Positions 47,198 through 55,641 of a stretch of 64,000 nucleotides of DNA are shown here, piece by piece. The stretch comes from Flavivirga spongiicola (GTDB lineage Bacteria; Bacteroidota; Bacteroidia; Flavobacteriales; Flavobacteriaceae), in contig NZ_JAUOEO010000001.1 of NCBI RefSeq assembly GCF_030540825.1, forward strand, positions 3,919,001-3,983,000. Reading direction: 5' to 3'. A program made the position numbers and the translations under genes. The stretch's first letter is position 1. Each line of letters opens with the position of its first letter. A model generated the notes under the pieces. That model saw only the letters and a list, made by a program, of their open reading frames with translations. It was not told where the DNA came from and did no database searches.

Positions 47198-48187
47198 TTA
47201 TAAACTTTTATAATTGGTCTTTTTATTTACGAAATAATCAACGACTATGGATGTTCTTTGGTAATATTTAATTTTATTTTTTGTGGATTTTCGTTGTTTT
47301 AATAATCTTCTTAAATTATTATAGAATCCAAAATGCGCTTTTACTATGGCTATAGTATGCTTTGGTCTAAATTCAAGTAAGAACTTTATTCCGGCAATGC
47401 CATCTAAAATTAATCTAACAAATATTAGAGAAAATAATAAACCTTTTGCATTTTTAGTTAAGACAAACAAACTATTTCTAAAATTTAGATAGGTCTTTTT
47501 AGGATGGGTATCATTAAGTGTAGCACCTCCTACATGATAAACCTCAGATCGACTTACATATTTTATATAGTGCCCCAAATTTTTAGCGCGCCAGCATAAG
47601 TCTATTTCTTCCATATGAGCGAAAAAATATTCGTCTAATCCATTTAACTGATGAAATACGGTACTCCTGATAAAGAAACAGGCTCCTGATGCCCAAAATA
47701 TTTCAGAATTGTCATTATATTGCCCAGAGTCTTTTTCAATAGTATTAAAAATACGACCTCTGCAATACGGGTACCCATATTTATCTATAAACCCCCCAGC
47801 AGCTCCAGCATATTCAAAATAATCTTTCTTTTTATAATCTAGTAATTTAGGTTGAATGATAGCTGTGTTAACCTCCTTTTTAAAAGTTTCAATAATAGGA
47901 AGTAGCCATTTTTTAGTAACTTCTACATCGCTATTTAGTAAACAAAAAACATCTGCTTCTATATGTTTTAAAGCCTCATTATAGCCTTTAGCATAGCCAC
48001 CATTTTCTTTATTTTGAATTATTTTTATAGACGGGTAAGTGGCTTTTACAAAAGAAACAGAATCATCAGTTGAGGCATTATCAGCAACATATATATCTAC
48101 TTCTTTAGAATGTTCAATGACCGATGGTAAAAACTGATCTAAAAGCTTTTTACCATTCCAATTTAATATAACGATTGCTATTTTCAA
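47198..48187 (-). CDS. Family 2 glycosyltransferase
   Basis: 329 residues with a GT-A fold: the nucleotide-binding start KIAIVILNWNGKKLL, the DNASTDDS loop, the DxD-equivalent in CLLNSDVEV and the acceptor-site segment FFAHMEEIDLCWRAK. A C-terminal amphipathic or membrane-associated stretch (NSLFVLTKNAKGLLFSLIFVRLIL) follows. It is like rhamnosyltransferases of polysaccharide or glycoprotein assembly, but the sugar cannot be told. In many flavobacteria such a gene stands next to the HsdR-N-like gene and holA, as here. Confidence 0.88.
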   Translation of the reverse strand: MKIAIVILNWNGKKLLDQFLPSVIEHSKEVDIYVADNASTDDSVSFVKATYPSIKIIQNKENGGYAKGYNEALKHIEADVFCLLNSDVEVTKKWLLPIIETFKKEVNTAIIQPKLLDYKKKDYFEYAGAAGGFIDKYGYPYCRGRIFNTIEKDSGQYNDNSEIFWASGACFFIRSTVFHQLNGLDEYFFAHMEEIDLCWRAKNLGHYIKYVSRSEVYHVGGATLNDTHPKKTYLNFRNSLFVLTKNAKGLLFSLIFVRLILDGIAGIKFLLEFRPKHTIAIVKAHFGFYNNLRRLLKQRKSTKNKIKYYQRTSIVVDYFVNKKTNYKSL

Positions 48188-48224
48188 GTTTCAAGAATAT
48201 AGTTTAAAAATTTATTTAGTACTT

Positions 48225-48287
48225 ACTGAACACTGAACACTGAACACTGAACACTGAACACTGAACACTGAACACTGAACACTGAAT
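48225..48287. repeat. Heptanucleotide tandem repeat (CTGAACA), about nine copies
   Basis: From 48226 eight exact copies of CTGAACA follow without interruption, plus a ninth that reads CTGAATA. The array lies between the glycosyltransferase start and the HsdR-N-like stop, so it is intergenic and about 40 bp upstream of the glycosyltransferase start codon. Copy number of such arrays can change by slippage and might alter promoter spacing. A degenerate echo (ACTGAACACTGATCACTG) occurs at about 48400-48417. Confidence 0.9.
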
Positions 48288-48336
48288 ACCGCGATTGTTT
48301 AGCTCTAATACGATGCGAATTTAAATATTTTAATCT

Positions 48337-48359
48337 CGCAAAGGCGCAAAGGCGCAAAG
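48337..48359. repeat. Octanucleotide tandem repeat (CGCAAAGG), three copies
   Basis: Two full copies of CGCAAAGG are followed by a third lacking its last base. It lies 50 bp from the CTGAACA array in the same intergenic gap and differs from it in sequence and period. Confidence 0.85.
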
Positions 48360-48411
48360 TTACACAGGAATTATAATAAACTGCTACGGGGTACTGCTTA
48401 CTGAACACTGA

Positions 48412-48867
48412 TCACTGCGACTGCTTACTAAAACTAGGAATATCTTTTAAAAAATTATAACGTTCATTTTCAAAATCCATTTGGCAATAATAATGATTTA
48501 ATCCATTGGTAACCATTAAATATGTAGCATTTAACTCTAAATTATAACGTGCTATTTGATCGAATGTATCTTGGTTTATAATAATTTTTGGGGCTTTACA
48601 TTCTACTATTAAATGAATACTGCCATTAGAATTGTATACTACAATATCGTATCGTTTTCTTAAAGAGTTAATAATCAATTCTTTTTCTACGTTAATTAAA
48701 GATTTAGGATACCCCTTATTATTTATTAAATATTGAACACAGTGTTGACGAACCCATTCTTCTGGTTGTAAAATCACAAATTTTTTACGAATACTATCGA
48801 ATATAGAAATTTTATTTTCGCTATTTTTGAATCGAAACGAAAACTTTGGAAAATTAAGTTCTTGCAT
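48412..48867 (-). CDS. Orphan HsdR N-terminal-domain (PD-(D/E)xK nuclease-like) protein
   Basis: 151 residues. The sequence matches the type I restriction enzyme HsdR N-terminal domain (HSDR_N_2): the nuclease core is RYDIVVYN with Asp74, then LIVECKAP with Glu89 and Lys91, the D...ExK triad. There is no translocase domain and no specificity or methylase gene nearby, so this is not a restriction system. In flavobacteria this small gene is often encoded back to back with holA, as it is here (start codons about 130 bp apart), which suggests a housekeeping role in DNA metabolism. The function is unproven. Confidence 0.85.
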   Translation of the reverse strand: MQELNFPKFSFRFKNSENKISIFDSIRKKFVILQPEEWVRQHCVQYLINNKGYPKSLINVEKELIINSLRKRYDIVVYNSNGSIHLIVECKAPKIIINQDTFDQIARYNLELNATYLMVTNGLNHYYCQMDFENERYNFLKDIPSFSKQSQ

Positions 48868-48995
48868 GAATGCATACTGATTTTTTTCAAAGTTAAGCTA
48901 CAAAACCAGAAATTACAATAATCAAACATCAAATCCCGATTAAATGTCGTTCTTATTTGGAATTTGGCGTTTGTAATTTGAAAATTTAAGATAGT

Positions 48996-50003
48996 TTGGA
49001 CGAAGTCAAACAATTAGTTACAGATATAAAGAATAAAAAACTAAAACCCATTTACTTTTTAATGGGAGAGGAGCCTTATTATATTGATAAGATCTCCGAT
49101 TTTATTGAAAGTACCGTTTTAGCAGAAGAAGAACGTGGTTTTAATCAAATGGTTTTATATGGTCGGGATGTAACGATTGAAGATATTGCCAGCAATGCAA
49201 AACGCTATCCCATGATGGCAGAGTATCAGGTGGTTATTGTTAAAGAAGCTCAGGATTTATCGCGGACTATTGAAAAGCTAGCTTCTTATGCTGAAAATCC
49301 ACAGCCTACAACTGTTTTAGTGGTAAACTATAAGTATAAAAAGATTGATAAGCGTAAATCGCTATATAAAACATTAAAAAAGACTGGCATCGTTTACGAA
49401 AGCAAAAAACTTTACGAAAATCAGGTTGCTGACTGGATTCGCCGTGTATTATCTTCTAAAGACTATTCTATTTCACCTAAAGCAGCACAAATGCTTGTTG
49501 AGTTTTTAGGAACAGATTTAAGTAAAATAAATAATGAGTTGGAAAAACTTCAAATTATTTTACCAAAAGGGACTCAAATTTCGCCCGAGCATATTGAAGA
49601 AAATATTGGTATTAGTAAAGACTATAATAATTTTGAATTACGCAAAGCTATTGGAGAAAAGAATACTATAAAGGCTTATCAAATTGTTAATTACTTTGCT
49701 GAAAATCCTAAAGATAATCCGATGGTAGTAACCGTGTCTTTATTATTTAATTTTTTTTCACAATTGCTTCATTTTCATGGATTAAGTGATAAGTCCCCTA
49801 GAAATGTTGCATCTGCTTTGAAAATAAACCCTTACTTTGTGAAGGAATATATAGCAGCAGCGAGACATTACCCAATGCGTAAAGTAAGTGCGGTTGTTTC
49901 TACATTGAGGGAGTTTGATGTAAAAAGCAAAGGCGTAGGTGCTAATGCTGTTCCTCAAGGAGATTTATTAAAAGAATTGTTAGTAAGAATATTATCTAAT
50001 TAG
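48996..50003 (+). CDS. holA: DNA polymerase III delta subunit
   Basis: 335 residues, the usual length. The delta subunit opens the sliding clamp within the clamp loader. The N-terminal domain starts with KKLKPIYFLMGEEPYYIDKI, the AAA-like fold follows, and the C-terminal collar domain ends with the family sequence GVGANAVPQGDLLKELLVRIL. The start is TTG at 48996; no in-frame ATG fits. It is followed by ung after a single base, so the two are co-transcribed. Confidence 0.92.
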   Translation: MDEVKQLVTDIKNKKLKPIYFLMGEEPYYIDKISDFIESTVLAEEERGFNQMVLYGRDVTIEDIASNAKRYPMMAEYQVVIVKEAQDLSRTIEKLASYAENPQPTTVLVVNYKYKKIDKRKSLYKTLKKTGIVYESKKLYENQVADWIRRVLSSKDYSISPKAAQMLVEFLGTDLSKINNELEKLQIILPKGTQISPEHIEENIGISKDYNNFELRKAIGEKNTIKAYQIVNYFAENPKDNPMVVTVSLLFNFFSQLLHFHGLSDKSPRNVASALKINPYFVKEYIAAARHYPMRKVSAVVSTLREFDVKSKGVGANAVPQGDLLKELLVRILSN

Positions 50004-50004
50004 T

Positions 50005-50670
50005 ATGAATGTAGATATTCACAAAAGTTGGAAACCTTATTTAGAAGAAGAATTTGGGAAGCCTTATTTTAAAGATTTAGTAAGTTTTATTAAATCTGAA
50101 TATAGATCTCAAACTTGTTTCCCTCCGGGAAAACAAATTTTTAATGCCTTTAATCATTGCCATTTTGATGATGTGAAAGTTGTTATTATTGGTCAGGATC
50201 CATATCATGGACCTAGGCAAGCAAATGGATTGTGTTTTTCTGTTAATAAAGATATTAGTCATCCGCCATCATTGATTAATATTTTTAAAGAAATAGAAAC
50301 AGATTTAGGAATTCCATATCCAGAAAATGGTGATCTTATGCGTTGGGCTGATCAAGGTGTGCTATTATTGAATGCTACGCTGACAGTTAGAGCGCACCAA
50401 GCAGGGAGTCATCAAAAAAGAGGTTGGGAAACCTTTACTGATGCTATTATAAAAATGATAAGTGAAAAGAAAGAGAATATTGTGTTTTTACTTTGGGGAG
50501 GTTATGCAAAGCAAAAAGTAAAGCTAATAAATACTAATGACCATAAAGTATTGACTTCCGGACACCCTTCACCTTTAAGCGCTAATAGAGGCTATTGGTT
50601 TGGTAATAAGCATTTCAGTAAGACTAACTCCCTGTTGGAGCAAGCCTCTCAGGTGCCTGTTCAATGGTGA
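50005..50670 (+). CDS. ung: Uracil-DNA glycosylase
   Basis: 221 residues, family 1 UDG. The water-activating loop is GQDPYHGP with Asp65, and the minor-groove loop is HPSPLS with His187; FLLWGGYAKQK and GYWFGNKHF are also typical. It removes uracil from DNA before base excision repair. Its ATG is 1 bp after the holA stop. The last 47 bp overlap a small gene on the opposite strand (50624-50800). Confidence 0.95.
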   Translation: MNVDIHKSWKPYLEEEFGKPYFKDLVSFIKSEYRSQTCFPPGKQIFNAFNHCHFDDVKVVIIGQDPYHGPRQANGLCFSVNKDISHPPSLINIFKEIETDLGIPYPENGDLMRWADQGVLLLNATLTVRAHQAGSHQKRGWETFTDAIIKMISEKKENIVFLLWGGYAKQKVKLINTNDHKVLTSGHPSPLSANRGYWFGNKHFSKTNSLLEQASQVPVQW

Positions 50671-50800
50671 TTTGTGGTGTAAGTACCACTGGTTTTTTGT
50701 TTGCTTTAGCCGTTTTATCAATTTTATTAGCACTAAATTTTAGTAGTAATAAATTGATAGTTACGAGTACTGCGAGGGAAATAGTAATTGTAAGTAACAT
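50624..50800 (-). CDS. Small single-pass membrane protein overlapping the end of ung
   Basis: ATG 50798-50800 starts a 58-codon frame: an N-terminal transmembrane helix (LLTITISLAVLVTINLLLLKF, residues 2-22), a lysine-rich linker (KIDKTAKANKK) and a tail ending ERLAPTGS. I recall similar short proteins with an N-terminal helix and a LAPTGS-like end beside ung in flavobacteria, which supports a real gene. The last 47 bp are antisense to the ung coding end. Function unknown. Confidence 0.7.
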   Translation of the reverse strand: MLLTITISLAVLVTINLLLLKFSANKIDKTAKANKKPVVLTPQITIEQAPERLAPTGS

Positions 50801-50832
50801 AAGATCTGGGTATTAATAATCGGCAAAATACG

Positions 50833-50871
50833 ATTTTTATCGTTAAAACAAAGTGTTTTGTCGATAAAAAT
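50833..50871. other. Long imperfect hairpin between the C1 peptidase and the small membrane-protein gene
   Basis: ATTTTTATCG (50833-50842) pairs perfectly with CGATAAAAAT (50862-50871), and inside it AAAAC (50845-50849) pairs with GTTTT (50855-50859). It lies downstream of the C1 peptidase stop and upstream of the small membrane-protein start on the minus strand. It could end the peptidase transcript or act as a leader structure of the next gene. No long T run follows. Confidence 0.5.
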
Positions 50872-50960
50872 AAAATTCTGGACAAAAATAATAAAAAAAA
50901 AGCTACAATCAAATGTCTATATATAAGTATTTTTGTTTTTATCACTATGCTAAAGTTCGC

Positions 50961-52082
50961 TTAAAATGTTTGCGCTTTTCTCAATATTTTAAGAATTTTT
51001 TTAGGGAGTGCTTTTTTATTTAGCATTATGGAAATAGTTTTTAATTTAAGATATGCTTCACTCATGTAAATATACCCCCCATTACTAACTCTTTTAGGGT
51101 TTGTCCCCCATGAATTTTTTACTTTATAGTAGGTGGTTCCATTCTGATCTTTTAATAACCCAGTTATATGCATTAAGTGATCGTCTGTGGTGTTATAGTT
51201 TTCAAACTCTTGTTGTCTGAATTCTTGCGTTATTTCCTTTTCTTTAGATACATTTACCAAAGCATCTTCTATATTTACACCGTCTTCAGAAATGATTGCC
51301 AATCCATGTTTTGATGAGAACGTTTTTTCGCTAACATCACAATCTAATTCAACAGTAAAACCTTCTTTCAACGCATTATTTACAATATGTACGAGTTCAT
51401 CTAATTTTACATTAAAAAATGTACCATTAGAAAAATTATCAGGAATATTTAGTATGAAATTTGTGTGATAAGGTTTATGTGAAAATGACGTAATTGTAAC
51501 ATAGTTTTTTGGATCGATTTGAGCCTTCCTCATAAAAGATAGAGGCGTATATTTAGTCCCATTATAATCAAAGCTTTCAATATTATTACCGAGGTAAGTG
51601 TCTAAAATTTCATTGGTCTCCTTTTTCCAATTATAGGTTTTTGGTTCTTTTATATATCTATCCAAAGTTTTTTTCAGTGTATCTACTAATTTGGAATGAT
51701 TGTGTTTTTTATTGCCATTTGTTAAGCCGGTGTATAAATCATTCGGAACAAATCCATGTTCTGAAATACTATTGATAACATCATGTGCTAATCCACCTTG
51801 ACTAAATTGTGTTTTTCCTTGCCTCATAACATAGTTCCATGATTTATTAAGATATGTATGGCGGACGTTATACATTTCAGACAAATCAATTTTTTGTCCT
51901 GTGAGGCGAATTATTTCACTTTCAAGAAATGATGATGTAGAAAAACTCCAACAGGTTCCAGTATTATCCTGACTAATAACATCTGTAGCATCAAGGTCTA
52001 TAATAGTTTTAAAATCATAAGATTGAGAATAGATAAAAAGGGTGAAAAAAGTAAAAACAGAAGCTAAAAATTTATTTTTCAT
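50961..52082 (-). CDS. Exported C1-family cysteine peptidase (bleomycin-hydrolase-like)
   Basis: 373 residues with a signal peptide (ending near YSQS). The papain-like site is complete: oxyanion Gln38 and nucleophile Cys44 in SQDNTGTCWSFST, the histidine in DDHLMHITG and the asparagine in KNSWGTN. It resembles the bleomycin hydrolase/PepC group but is shorter than the usual about 450 residues and is exported. It is divergent from menB with about 54 bp between the start codons. Confidence 0.88.
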   Translation of the reverse strand: MKNKFLASVFTFFTLFIYSQSYDFKTIIDLDATDVISQDNTGTCWSFSTSSFLESEIIRLTGQKIDLSEMYNVRHTYLNKSWNYVMRQGKTQFSQGGLAHDVINSISEHGFVPNDLYTGLTNGNKKHNHSKLVDTLKKTLDRYIKEPKTYNWKKETNEILDTYLGNNIESFDYNGTKYTPLSFMRKAQIDPKNYVTITSFSHKPYHTNFILNIPDNFSNGTFFNVKLDELVHIVNNALKEGFTVELDCDVSEKTFSSKHGLAIISEDGVNIEDALVNVSKEKEITQEFRQQEFENYNTTDDHLMHITGLLKDQNGTTYYKVKNSWGTNPKRVSNGGYIYMSEAYLKLKTISIMLNKKALPKKILKILRKAQTF

Positions 52083-52136
52083 GGGGAAGTAAGTGATTTC
52101 TTGAAATAAAATTTATTTTTGACTAAAATAATAAAA

Positions 52137-52976
52137 ATGGACCAAGAAAATTGGATTACTGTTAAAGAATATCAAGATATCACTTATAAAAAATATAATG
52201 GTGTTGCACGTATCGCTTTCAATAGACCAGACGTTCGTAATGCTTTTAGACCGAAAACAACTAGCGAATTATACGATGCTTTTTATGATGCTAATGAAGA
52301 TGTAAATATTGGAGTTGTCCTATTATCTGCAGAAGGACCATCAACTAAAGATGGTGTATATTCCTTTTGTAGTGGAGGCGACCAAAAGGCTAGAGGACAT
52401 CAAGGGTATGTAGGAGAAGATGGGTATCATCGTTTAAATATTTTAGAAGTTCAGCGTTTAATTAGATTTATGCCAAAAGCAGTCATTGCTGTTGTACCTG
52501 GTTGGGCTGTAGGTGGTGGACATAGCTTACACGTTGTTTGTGATTTAACGCTGGCCAGTAAAGAACACGCCATCTTTAAACAAACAGATGCTGATGTAAC
52601 TAGTTTTGATGGTGGGTATGGCTCTGCTTATTTAGCAAAAATGGTGGGACAGAAAAAAGCACGTGAAATATTTTTCTTAGGAAGAAATTATTCAGCACAA
52701 GAGGCCTACGAAATGGGCATGGTAAATGCGGTGATACCTCATGACAAATTAGAAGCCACTGCTTATGAGTGGGCACAAGAAATATTAGCTAAATCACCAA
52801 CATCTATAAAAATGCTTAAATTCGCCATGAATTTAACAGATGATGGTATGGTTGGTCAGCAGGTATTTGCAGGAGAAGCTACGCGCTTGGCTTATATGAC
52901 AGATGAAGCTATTGAAGGTAGAAATGCCTTTCTTGAAAAACGAAAACCTAATTTTGCTAAAAAATGGATTCCATAA
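52137..52976 (+). CDS. menB: 1,4-dihydroxy-2-naphthoyl-CoA synthase
   Basis: 279 residues from ATG 52137 (MDQENWITVKEYQDITY); a TTG at 52119 would add six residues and is less likely. The crotonase fold is clear, with SFCSGGDQKARGHQGY, VPGWAVGGGHSLHVVCDLTLA and QTDADVTSFDGGYGSAYLA. The enzyme closes the second ring of the menaquinone head group, from O-succinylbenzoyl-CoA to DHNA-CoA. It is the first gene of the men cluster. The stop TAA overlaps the menA ATG by one base. Confidence 0.95.
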   Translation: MDQENWITVKEYQDITYKKYNGVARIAFNRPDVRNAFRPKTTSELYDAFYDANEDVNIGVVLLSAEGPSTKDGVYSFCSGGDQKARGHQGYVGEDGYHRLNILEVQRLIRFMPKAVIAVVPGWAVGGGHSLHVVCDLTLASKEHAIFKQTDADVTSFDGGYGSAYLAKMVGQKKAREIFFLGRNYSAQEAYEMGMVNAVIPHDKLEATAYEWAQEILAKSPTSIKMLKFAMNLTDDGMVGQQVFAGEATRLAYMTDEAIEGRNAFLEKRKPNFAKKWIP

Positions 52977-53878
52977 TGAATAAAGTCTCTCTTTGGATTT
53001 CTACAATGCGTCTGCGGACGTTACCTTTATCAATATCAGGGATTATTTTGGCGTCATGTTTAGCAGAATACAATGGCTATTTTAAATGGAAGATAGGTAT
53101 TCTTGCGATTCTTACCACTTTAAGTTTTCAAATATTATCGAATCTGGCCAACGATTATGGTGACGGTATTAAAGGCACCGATAATAATGGTAGAATTGGA
53201 CCAGAACGTGCTATACAGTCTGGAAAGATTTCTCCGGATGAAATGTTTAATGCCATTAAGATTAATGTTCTAATTTCTATTGGTTTAGCTTTTTTACTCA
53301 TTTTCTGCGCATTTGGAGTGAAGCATTTTTTACTCACGCTTTTATTTTTTATACTTGGTATTGCATCTGTTGTCGGTGCCATAAAATACACTGTTGGAAG
53401 TAATGCTTATGGTTATAGAGGTTTAGGTGACCTTTTTGTATTTGTTTTTTTTGGATTAGTGAGCGTTATTGGTTGTTATGTGTTGTATGCAAAAACAATA
53501 GACCATGTTGTTTTCCTTCCAGCTTGCACTGTAGGATTACTAAGTGTTGGCGTTCTTAATCTTAATAATATGCGAGATATTGTATCTGATGAAAAATCAA
53601 ATAAATTAACGCTAGCGGTTAAGTTTGGAATTAAAAATGCTAGAATATACCATTATGCGTTAATTGGATTGGCTATTTTATTGTCTGCCTTATTCGGAAT
53701 ATTATATTACACATCGCCATATAACTTAATTTTTATGGTGGCATACATTCCTCTATTAATTCATATTAAAAAGGTAAGTATAAATAAAGAGCCCAAGTTA
53801 TTAGATCCAGAGTTAAAAAAAATAGCATTAACTACAGTTTTATTAGCTATTCTTATGGGAGTAGGCCATTTGTTATAG
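52976..53878 (+). CDS. menA: 1,4-dihydroxy-2-naphthoate polyprenyltransferase
   Basis: About 300 residues with eight or nine membrane helices, a UbiA-family prenyltransferase. The substrate motif is NLANDYGDGIKGTDN (first Asp-rich box), and NLNNMRDIVSDEKSNK is the second. It joins DHNA to the isoprenoid tail to give demethylmenaquinone. I chose the ATG at 52976, which overlaps the menB stop (TAATG); an ATG at 52964 inside menB would add four residues. Confidence 0.93.
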   Translation: MNKVSLWISTMRLRTLPLSISGIILASCLAEYNGYFKWKIGILAILTTLSFQILSNLANDYGDGIKGTDNNGRIGPERAIQSGKISPDEMFNAIKINVLISIGLAFLLIFCAFGVKHFLLTLLFFILGIASVVGAIKYTVGSNAYGYRGLGDLFVFVFFGLVSVIGCYVLYAKTIDHVVFLPACTVGLLSVGVLNLNNMRDIVSDEKSNKLTLAVKFGIKNARIYHYALIGLAILLSALFGILYYTSPYNLIFMVAYIPLLIHIKKVSINKEPKLLDPELKKIALTTVLLAILMGVGHLL

Positions 53879-53922
53879 TTTTTTTGTATTTTACTTTTAC
53901 AAAAATTTAATACCACAAAATA

Positions 53923-54600
53923 ATGAAAATTACATTTTACGGTCACGCTAGCTTAGGTATACAAGTAAATAATGTTGACATACTTGTAGATCCCTTCATT
54001 TCCGGAAACCAAAAAGCATCCCATATAAATATAGATGAATTAAAGGCTGATTATATTTTGGTAACACATGCGCATCAGGACCATATTTTAGATGTTGAAG
54101 CCATAGCCAAACGTACAGGAGCTGTTGTTGTTTCTAATTTTGAAATTGTTTCATATTTTGAAAAATTAGGAATAGAATGTCATCCTATGAATCATGGAGG
54201 AAATTGGGATTTTGATTTTGGTACTGTTAAGTATGTCAATGCTATTCATACATCTTCCTTTCCCGATGGTAGTTATGGTGGGCAACCAGGAGGTTTTGTA
54301 ATTGAAGGTGAGCATAAAAATATTTATATAGCGGGAGATACTGCTTTGACTTTTGATATGAAACTTATTCCACTTCAAACAAAATTGGATTTAGCAATTT
54401 TACCTATTGGTGATAATTTTACAATGGGTGTTGATGATGCTATTTTGGCAAGTGATTTTGTTGCATGCGATAAAGTATTGGGTTATCATTTTGATACATT
54501 TGGGTATATTGAAATTGACCATGAGGTAGCAAAACGAAAGTTTTTCGAAAAAGAAAAAGATTTAATGCTTCTTGAAATTGGCGATTTTATCGAATTGTAG
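53923..54600 (+). CDS. UPF0173-type metal-dependent hydrolase (metallo-beta-lactamase fold)
   Basis: 225 residues. The metal site is THAHQDHILD with His49, His51, Asp53 and His54; further ligands lie in NHGG/HTSSFPDG and AGDTALTFDM. The start KITFYGHASLGIQ and the length match the UPF0173 family. Its substrate is not known. It sits inside the menaquinone operon, 44 bp after menA and directly before menC (menC begins at the next base), where no gene for the DHNA-CoA thioesterase step is present. Metallo-beta-lactamase folds can hydrolyse thioesters (glyoxalase II), so that role is a plausible guess only. Confidence 0.87.
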   Translation: MKITFYGHASLGIQVNNVDILVDPFISGNQKASHINIDELKADYILVTHAHQDHILDVEAIAKRTGAVVVSNFEIVSYFEKLGIECHPMNHGGNWDFDFGTVKYVNAIHTSSFPDGSYGGQPGGFVIEGEHKNIYIAGDTALTFDMKLIPLQTKLDLAILPIGDNFTMGVDDAILASDFVACDKVLGYHFDTFGYIEIDHEVAKRKFFEKEKDLMLLEIGDFIEL

Positions 54601-55638
54601 ATGATAGTTGCATCCTATAAAAAATACATTTTAAATTTTAAACAGGCCAGTGGCACTTCGCGAGGTATTTTAAAAACCAAAGAAACATGGTTCCTTATTT
54701 TAAATTCTGAAAACAAACAAGGTATAGGAGAGTGTGGTATATTTAGAGGACTTTCAGCCGATGACAGACCTGATTATGAAGAAAAATTAAAATGGTTGTG
54801 TAAAAACATCCATAAGAGCTTTGATGATCTATTATCTGAATTAATTGAGTTTCCAAGCATTCAATTTGGTTTAGAGACAGCTTTAAAATCTTTAGAAAGT
54901 CAAAATAAATTTGAATTATTCCCATCAAAATTCACTCAGAGTAAGGATTCAATTCCAATAAATGGTTTAATCTGGATGGGAACGGAAGCATTTATGAAGC
55001 AACAGATAGCGGAAAAGTTAGATGCAGGTTTCTCTTGTATTAAAATGAAAATTGGAGCGATTGATTTTGAAACTGAAATACACCTTATAAAATCCATTAG
55101 AAAAGAATTTACTTCAGAAGATATTGAATTACGAGTAGATGCTAATGGTGCATTCTCGTCTTCTGAAGCTTTGGAAAAATTAAAAATATTATCAGATTTT
55201 GATTTACATTCTATCGAACAGCCCATAAAACAGGGACAAATAGAGATCATGTCACAATTATGTAAAGAGACACCTTTACCAATAGCCTTAGATGAAGAAC
55301 TTATAGGCATATTTTCTGTAACAAATAAGCAGGAATTACTACAAACTATAAATCCGCAATATATTATTTTAAAACCTAGTTTGGTTGGAGGATTTAAAGG
55401 AAGTGATGAGTGGATTAATATAGCAGAGGAGCTGCGAATAGGGTGGTGGATTACGAGTGCTTTAGAAAGCAATATTGGGCTTAATGCGATAGCTCAATAT
55501 ACTTATAGCAAGCAAAATAATATGCCTCAAGGATTGGGAACAGGAGGATTGTTTACTAATAATTTTAATTCACCATTACAAGTTAAAAATGGTACATTGC
55601 AGTATAATAATAGTATTAATTGGAATATAAATTTATAA
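54601..55638 (+). CDS. menC: o-Succinylbenzoate synthase
   Basis: 345 residues of the enolase superfamily. The N-terminal capping domain has the family start (YKKYILNFKQASGTSRG). The barrel shows the lysine pair in FSCIKMKIG, metal ligands in RVDANGAF, HSIEQPI and ALDEELIG, and a lysine in IILKPSLVGG. It dehydrates SHCHC to o-succinylbenzoate. The ATG immediately follows the stop of the metal-dependent hydrolase, indicating one transcript. Confidence 0.93.
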   Translation: MIVASYKKYILNFKQASGTSRGILKTKETWFLILNSENKQGIGECGIFRGLSADDRPDYEEKLKWLCKNIHKSFDDLLSELIEFPSIQFGLETALKSLESQNKFELFPSKFTQSKDSIPINGLIWMGTEAFMKQQIAEKLDAGFSCIKMKIGAIDFETEIHLIKSIRKEFTSEDIELRVDANGAFSSSEALEKLKILSDFDLHSIEQPIKQGQIEIMSQLCKETPLPIALDEELIGIFSVTNKQELLQTINPQYIILKPSLVGGFKGSDEWINIAEELRIGWWITSALESNIGLNAIAQYTYSKQNNMPQGLGTGGLFTNNFNSPLQVKNGTLQYNNSINWNINL

Positions 55639-55641
55639 TAT

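Noticed and set aside
48223..48408. Minus-strand open frame of 61 codons with a repeating SVFSVQC peptide
   Set aside because: It is the translation of the CTGAACA array; a 7-bp unit read in three copies gives a 7-residue period. No signal, domain or start context supports a gene.
48412..48867. Type I restriction-modification system
   Set aside because: Only the small HsdR-N-like domain exists; no translocase, HsdM or HsdS gene lies nearby.
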